NCBI GenBank assembly: GCA_039024635.1
Contig: JBCCQA010000001.1
Span: 248,001 to 312,000, forward strand
Direction: 5' to 3'
Length of the DNA: 64,000 nt
Source of the DNA: Kuafuiihalomonas sp039024635
GTDB lineage: Bacteria; Myxococcota; Kuafuiibacteriia; Kuafuiibacteriales; Kuafuiibacteriaceae
The notes below the pieces were generated by a model, which ran no database searches, was not told where the DNA came from, and saw nothing but the letters and a program-made list of their open reading frames with translations. Shown one piece after another: positions 61,832 through 64,000 of this stretch; position 1 is the stretch's first letter; every line of letters begins with the position of its first letter. Made by a program: the position numbers and the translations under genes.

Positions 61832-63844
61832 GTGAACCGCAGTGGGCCTTGGGCATCGAGCGCCCTGTTCGGATTCCTGTTCGCGTGTGATTCGGCTACC
61901 GGCGGTCTCAGTCCTGGACGGGTCCTTCTTTGCGGCGTCGATGAGCGGGTCGTTGCAGGTGTGTGCAGCGCTTGTCCGCCGGGGACTCGAAACGCTCCGG
62001 GCGACGATACAGGAGGCGTCGACACGGTCTGCGATCCGGTCCTTTGCGCGGCCGACGAGCGCGTGGACGCCAACGCCTGCTTAGGCTGTCCACCCGGGAC
62101 GGAGAACGGTGGCGGCGACGAAGCGTCCGGTCCAGACACCGACTGCGACCCCGTCTCATGCATAGAGGACGAGCGAGTCATTTCCAATACCTGCACGAGC
62201 TGTATGCCGGGAAGCACGAATGCCTCCGGTGACGACGCCTCGGGCCCGGATACGAGTTGTGACCCCATCATCTGCGGACCGAATCAGTTCGTTTCGGCCA
62301 ACGAGTGTCGTGACTGCCCCGAGGGCTCCATCAACGAGGAAGGCGACGACGCCTCGGGTTCGGACACCATGTGTGCGTCTGACGCCTGCACGCAGGCCTT
62401 GGGCGTGTCTTGTGAGAGGTTCGAGGAGGCCTACCTGAAAGCCTCGAATACCACTGAGTTCGACTTCTTTGGCATTAGCATCGCCCTCGACGAAGACACC
62501 TTAGCCGTTGGAGCCGCTCTGGAAGACAGCGTCGCGACCGGCGTGAACGGCGACCAGAGCGACGACAGCAGCGCCCTGGGCAGTGGTGCGGTCTACGTCT
62601 TCACGAGGGATGCTGAGACTTGGCGGCAGGAGGCCTACATCAAGGCTTCGAACACCGGCACAGGCGATCGCTTTGGGGTCGGTGTAGCCCTCGATGAGGA
62701 CATCCTGGCCGTCGGGGCGCCCGGTGAGGACAGCGCCGCAACGGGCGTGAACGGAGACGAAACGAACGACGATGCAGAAGACAGCGGCGCGGTCTACGTC
62801 TTCACCCGCTCAGGAACGACCTGGCGCCAAGAGGCCTACATCAAGGCCTCGAATACTGGCGGCGGGACCTCCGATCAGGAGTTCGCTGACCAATTCGGGG
62901 CGACGCTCGCCCTCGACGACGACACTTTGGCCGTAGGCGCTGCCGACGAAGATAGCGCTGCCAGCGGGGTGGACGGTGACCAAGCCAACGACGACGCGCG
63001 GTTGAGCGGCGCCGTGTACGTCTTTTTGCGTACAGGCACGAGCTGGCGTCAAGAAGCCTATCTCAAGGCCTCGAATACGGATCCCGGAGACAGCTTCGGC
63101 TCCGACGTCGCGCTCGATGGCGACGCCCTGGCCGTCGCGGCGACAGGGGAGAACAGCGCCGCCACTGGCGTAAACGGAGACCAGACCAGCAACGGAGCTT
63201 TCTTCAGCGGCGCCGTATACGTGTTCAGGCGTTTGGGAGCGACCTGGCAACAGGAAGCCTACCTCAAAGCCTCGAACACGGAGTCGGGAGATCGCTTCGG
63301 TTCCAGCGTTGCGCTGCACGGCGACACCCTGGCCGTCGGCGCCCAAAACGAAAGGAGCGCGGCCACTGGCGTTGACGGGGACCAGACAAACAATGATCTA
63401 GTGCAAAGCGGTGCCGTGTACGTCTTTAGGCGATCGGGTTCTATGTGGCGTCAAAGCGCCTATCTGAAGGCCTCGAACGCGGACAACCAAGATCAGTTTG
63501 GCGTCAGCGTGGCGCTAGACGGCGACATCCTGGCCGTGGGCGCCACCGAGAGCAGCGCCGCGACCGGCGTCAATGGCGACCAGTTCAACAACGACGCTTT
63601 GCGAAGTGGGGCAGTGTACCTTTTCGCACGATCTGGCATGAGCTGGCGGCAGCAGGCCTACGTCAAGGCGTCGAACCCAGATCCTTCCGATAGCTTGTTC
63701 GACTTGAGCCTTGCGCTCTACGGCGACACCTTGGCCTTCGGCCTCCAGTTCGAGGATAGCGCCGCGACTGGCGTCAATGGAGACCCCTTCAACAACGACG
63801 CCGAGAGCAGCGGCGCGGTCTACGTCCGGCGTATCGCGCAGTAG
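61832..63844 (+). CDS. Cys-rich and seven-repeat beta-propeller lipoprotein
   Basis: The 670-aa protein starts with GTG and a signal MNRSGPWASSALFGFLFACDS with a lipobox-like FLFAC. Residues ~35-185 carry four Cys-rich units (CSACPPGTRN, CLGCPPGTEN, CTSCMPGSTN, CRDCPEGSIN). Residues ~200-670 hold seven FG-GAP-like repeats of ~63 aa, each opening E/Q-x-AYLKASN-x-DxFG and containing LAVGA, SAATGVNGDQ and SGAVYVF. Seven repeats equal a closed seven-bladed propeller. A surface binding role is inferred. Confidence 0.88.
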   Translation: MNRSGPWASSALFGFLFACDSATGGLSPGRVLLCGVDERVVAGVCSACPPGTRNAPGDDTGGVDTVCDPVLCAADERVDANACLGCPPGTENGGGDEASGPDTDCDPVSCIEDERVISNTCTSCMPGSTNASGDDASGPDTSCDPIICGPNQFVSANECRDCPEGSINEEGDDASGSDTMCASDACTQALGVSCERFEEAYLKASNTTEFDFFGISIALDEDTLAVGAALEDSVATGVNGDQSDDSSALGSGAVYVFTRDAETWRQEAYIKASNTGTGDRFGVGVALDEDILAVGAPGEDSAATGVNGDETNDDAEDSGAVYVFTRSGTTWRQEAYIKASNTGGGTSDQEFADQFGATLALDDDTLAVGAADEDSAASGVDGDQANDDARLSGAVYVFLRTGTSWRQEAYLKASNTDPGDSFGSDVALDGDALAVAATGENSAATGVNGDQTSNGAFFSGAVYVFRRLGATWQQEAYLKASNTESGDRFGSSVALHGDTLAVGAQNERSAATGVDGDQTNNDLVQSGAVYVFRRSGSMWRQSAYLKASNADNQDQFGVSVALDGDILAVGATESSAATGVNGDQFNNDALRSGAVYLFARSGMSWRQQAYVKASNPDPSDSLFDLSLALYGDTLAFGLQFEDSAATGVNGDPFNNDAESSGAVYVRRIAQ

Positions 63845-64000
63845 CCTTTGAGCGTTACGCGTGCAGTCGGGCGCCTCCAGCGCCTTCTGGCTGCACCCTT
63901 CCGGAAGTACCTTTCGGCTCTTGAGCGCGACCCGACCGAACGGCACCGTTCCAGTCGCCCGGGCTCGTCTTCACAACTCCCTGTCTTTGTCGACCATGCG
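63845..64000. other. Window tail, no gene seen
   Basis: No coding region is convincing in these 156 bases. GC composition is normal and there is no clear terminator for the propeller gene. An ATG near 63996 could start a gene beyond the window. Confidence 0.5.

Noticed and set aside
61573..62271. Minus-strand frame with repeated SxxTGSQ-like segments
   Set aside because: It is the mirror image of the Cys-rich repeats of the propeller lipoprotein, not an independent gene.

Overview
This is a high-GC, gene-dense window from a Gram-negative bacterium, most likely a member of the Myxococcota or a related deltaproteobacterial lineage. That placement is inferred from content: many lipoproteins with Cys-rich Dickkopf-like modules, DUF4397 or FG-GAP-like repeats; a DUF1592/DUF1552 gene pair; a pseudokinase; an NtrC-type activator; an RND efflux operon; and a gatCA pair. 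No 16S rRNA gene, mobile element or CRISPR array is visible, so the placement rests on gene families alone.

Layout. 1-6.1 kb: a partial gene (possibly a small heat-shock protein) divergent from groES-groEL with a strong terminator, then a soluble PAS histidine kinase and a single-domain response regulator. 4.3-11 kb: a probable CAP-like lipoprotein and a membrane-anchored pseudokinase on the minus strand, then a GT-C-like membrane protein and an MFS exporter. 11-15.7 kb: two lipoproteins (fasciclin, Cys-rich), a hotdog thioesterase, a frameshifted small gene, glpK and an exported msrB. 15.7-23 kb: a DUF1592/DUF1552 pair, a saccharopine-dehydrogenase-like reductase, a 59-aa zinc-ribbon protein, a GST, two tandem paralogous small proteins and sdaA.

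23.2-31.4 kb is the most interesting block. It is a seven-gene operon: DUF2911, bshC, bshB1, bshA, a large PIG-L deacetylase with a ThuA-like C-terminus, a 46-aa single-span membrane protein and a sodium:solute symporter. From bshC onward every junction is a 4-nt GTGA or ATGA overlap. The first part makes bacillithiol; the exported-looking deacetylase, micro-protein and symporter look like a transport or recycling module welded to it.

31.4-41.4 kb: a SUKH-HEAT protein, thyA-folA, a tandem Usp protein, an alpha/beta hydrolase, a very large DUF4397 lipoprotein, a hypothetical gene starting 24 nt after a tRNA-Ser(CGA), and a HEAT-like protein. 41.4-48 kb: a TetR-controlled RND efflux operon (tetR, outer-membrane factor, adaptor, pump) with a recognisable promoter and a palindromic operator. 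47.8-57.4 kb: gatC-gatA with a zinc-ribbon/TPR protein, a UvrD/PcrA helicase, a LuxR-type regulator with a lytic transglycosylase, a TIGR02757 protein, and rpmI-rplT. 57.4-60 kb holds two decayed oxidoreductase fragments beside an intact NAD(P)-binding protein and an MBL-fold hydrolase. 60-64 kb: a sigma-54 activator and a seven-repeat propeller lipoprotein.

Two window-wide features stand out. Operon genes are usually coupled by 1-14-nt overlaps. Three convergent pairs overlap tail-to-tail by 89-165 bp, so that one C-terminus is encoded antisense to its neighbour.
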